Shown one piece after another: positions 32,947 to 33,263 of a stretch of DNA of 33,263 nt. The notes under the pieces were generated by a model, which saw only the letters and a list, made by a program, of their open reading frames with translations, did no database searches and was not told where the DNA came from. Source of the stretch: Saccoglossus kowalevskii (lineage: Eukaryota > Hemichordata > Enteropneusta > Harrimaniidae); assembly GCF_000003605.2 (NCBI RefSeq), contig NW_003151264.1:245112-278374 (forward strand). The letters run 5' to 3'. Positions within the stretch are counted from its first letter, which is position 1, and every line of letters begins with the position of its first letter. The position numbers were made by a program, and so were the translations under genes.

Positions 32947-33242
32947 ACCATTGACACCTATACGTAATCCGCAGTTGACGCAACTTGTCAGGGGTCATCT
33001 TCAAGTTGACCCGCATATCATTACCATTAATGATTTACCCGACATGCTTTGCGAAAAAAAATTGTGCGGTTGCGCAGAAGTTTTCAGAACCAGAATCAAA
33101 ACATTGGAAGTCGATTTTTGAGCAGCATGTCGTTGGAAGTACGGAAATGATTTTGTTGGCTTCGAGGACGAAGATATCGAATGGGATTTTGTGATGGGAC
33201 AGGAGACTTTTTCCCCTCTAATGCTGCCGATGTTCCAGACGA
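32947..33242 (+). other. Coding-like sequence of unknown origin after the piggyBac fragment
   Basis: One frame reads PIRNPQLTQLVRGHLQVDPH through LCEKKLCGCAEVF to a TGA, then in the same frame YGNDFVGFEDEDIEWDFVMG to another stop. The composition looks like decayed protein-coding sequence rather than intron. I do not recognise it; it may belong to the same transposon insertion. Confidence 0.25.
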
Positions 33243-33263
33243 TATGAAAGTACATGTACGCGA

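Larger units (their letters stand above)
31084..33263 (+). other. PCF11 intron 9, incomplete
   Basis: At least 2.2 kb. It holds a MITE (31280-31491), short direct repeats near 31528 and 31604, and a piggyBac-related fragment with locally higher GC from about 32040 on. No PCF11 zinc-finger exon is recognisable. Confidence 0.7.

Overview
This is a stretch of animal nuclear DNA: intron-bearing, AT-rich, with GT-AG splice sites. It most likely comes from a marine invertebrate. Three protein-coding genes can be assembled exon by exon: a DDIAS (noxin)-like gene on + (2058-7495), RAB30 on - (11884-15501), and PCF11 on + (16482 to beyond the right edge). As I remember it, human 11q14.1 has these genes in the same order and orientation (DDIAS +, RAB30 -, PCF11 +). 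The window is therefore probably an ancient conserved block. The intron structure, that gene order and the style of the repeats fit an invertebrate deuterostome, perhaps a hemichordate. I hold the phylum only weakly.

Layout. At the far left, a short exon on - (859-1020) encodes what looks like a mitochondrial presequence and ends in a perfect splice donor. It faces DDIAS head to head across about 1 kb. DDIAS has two small exons encoding a zinc-ribbon/OB-like N-terminus and one giant terminal exon encoding a long disordered region. Its second intron carries a 1.17 kb element with hairpin ends. DDIAS and RAB30 converge. About 4 kb of gene-free AT-rich DNA (7850-11883) is probably the RAB30 3' UTR. 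RAB30 has four coding exons plus a 5' UTR exon and encodes 202 residues. RAB30 and PCF11 are divergent, with 980 bp between their start codons. That interval contains CCAAT boxes on both strands, ETS-type sites and a full CRE palindrome. Nine PCF11 exons are present (1332 codons), giving the CID, a Q-rich coiled coil, an RD/RS/RG-rich region, an IPKEL motif, a 20-unit 11-residue tandem repeat and an acidic stretch. The C-terminal zinc-finger exons lie beyond the window.

Mobile DNA. Two related MITE families with TA-flanked inverted ends are scattered through the RAB30 3' region and the PCF11 introns, and one is nested inside another. The last PCF11 intron visible here contains a broken piggyBac-type transposase start (32461-32946) in locally GC-richer DNA.

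Biology. PCF11 acts in mRNA 3'-end formation and transcription termination, RAB30 in Golgi trafficking, and DDIAS in DNA-damage survival. They share no pathway, so their linkage probably reflects shared promoters and regulatory constraint. I found no clearly new multi-gene system. The most notable items are the deep synteny, the DDIAS motif arrays, the divergent repeat domain of PCF11, a possible PCF11 intron-1 poly(A) site, and the nested MITEs.
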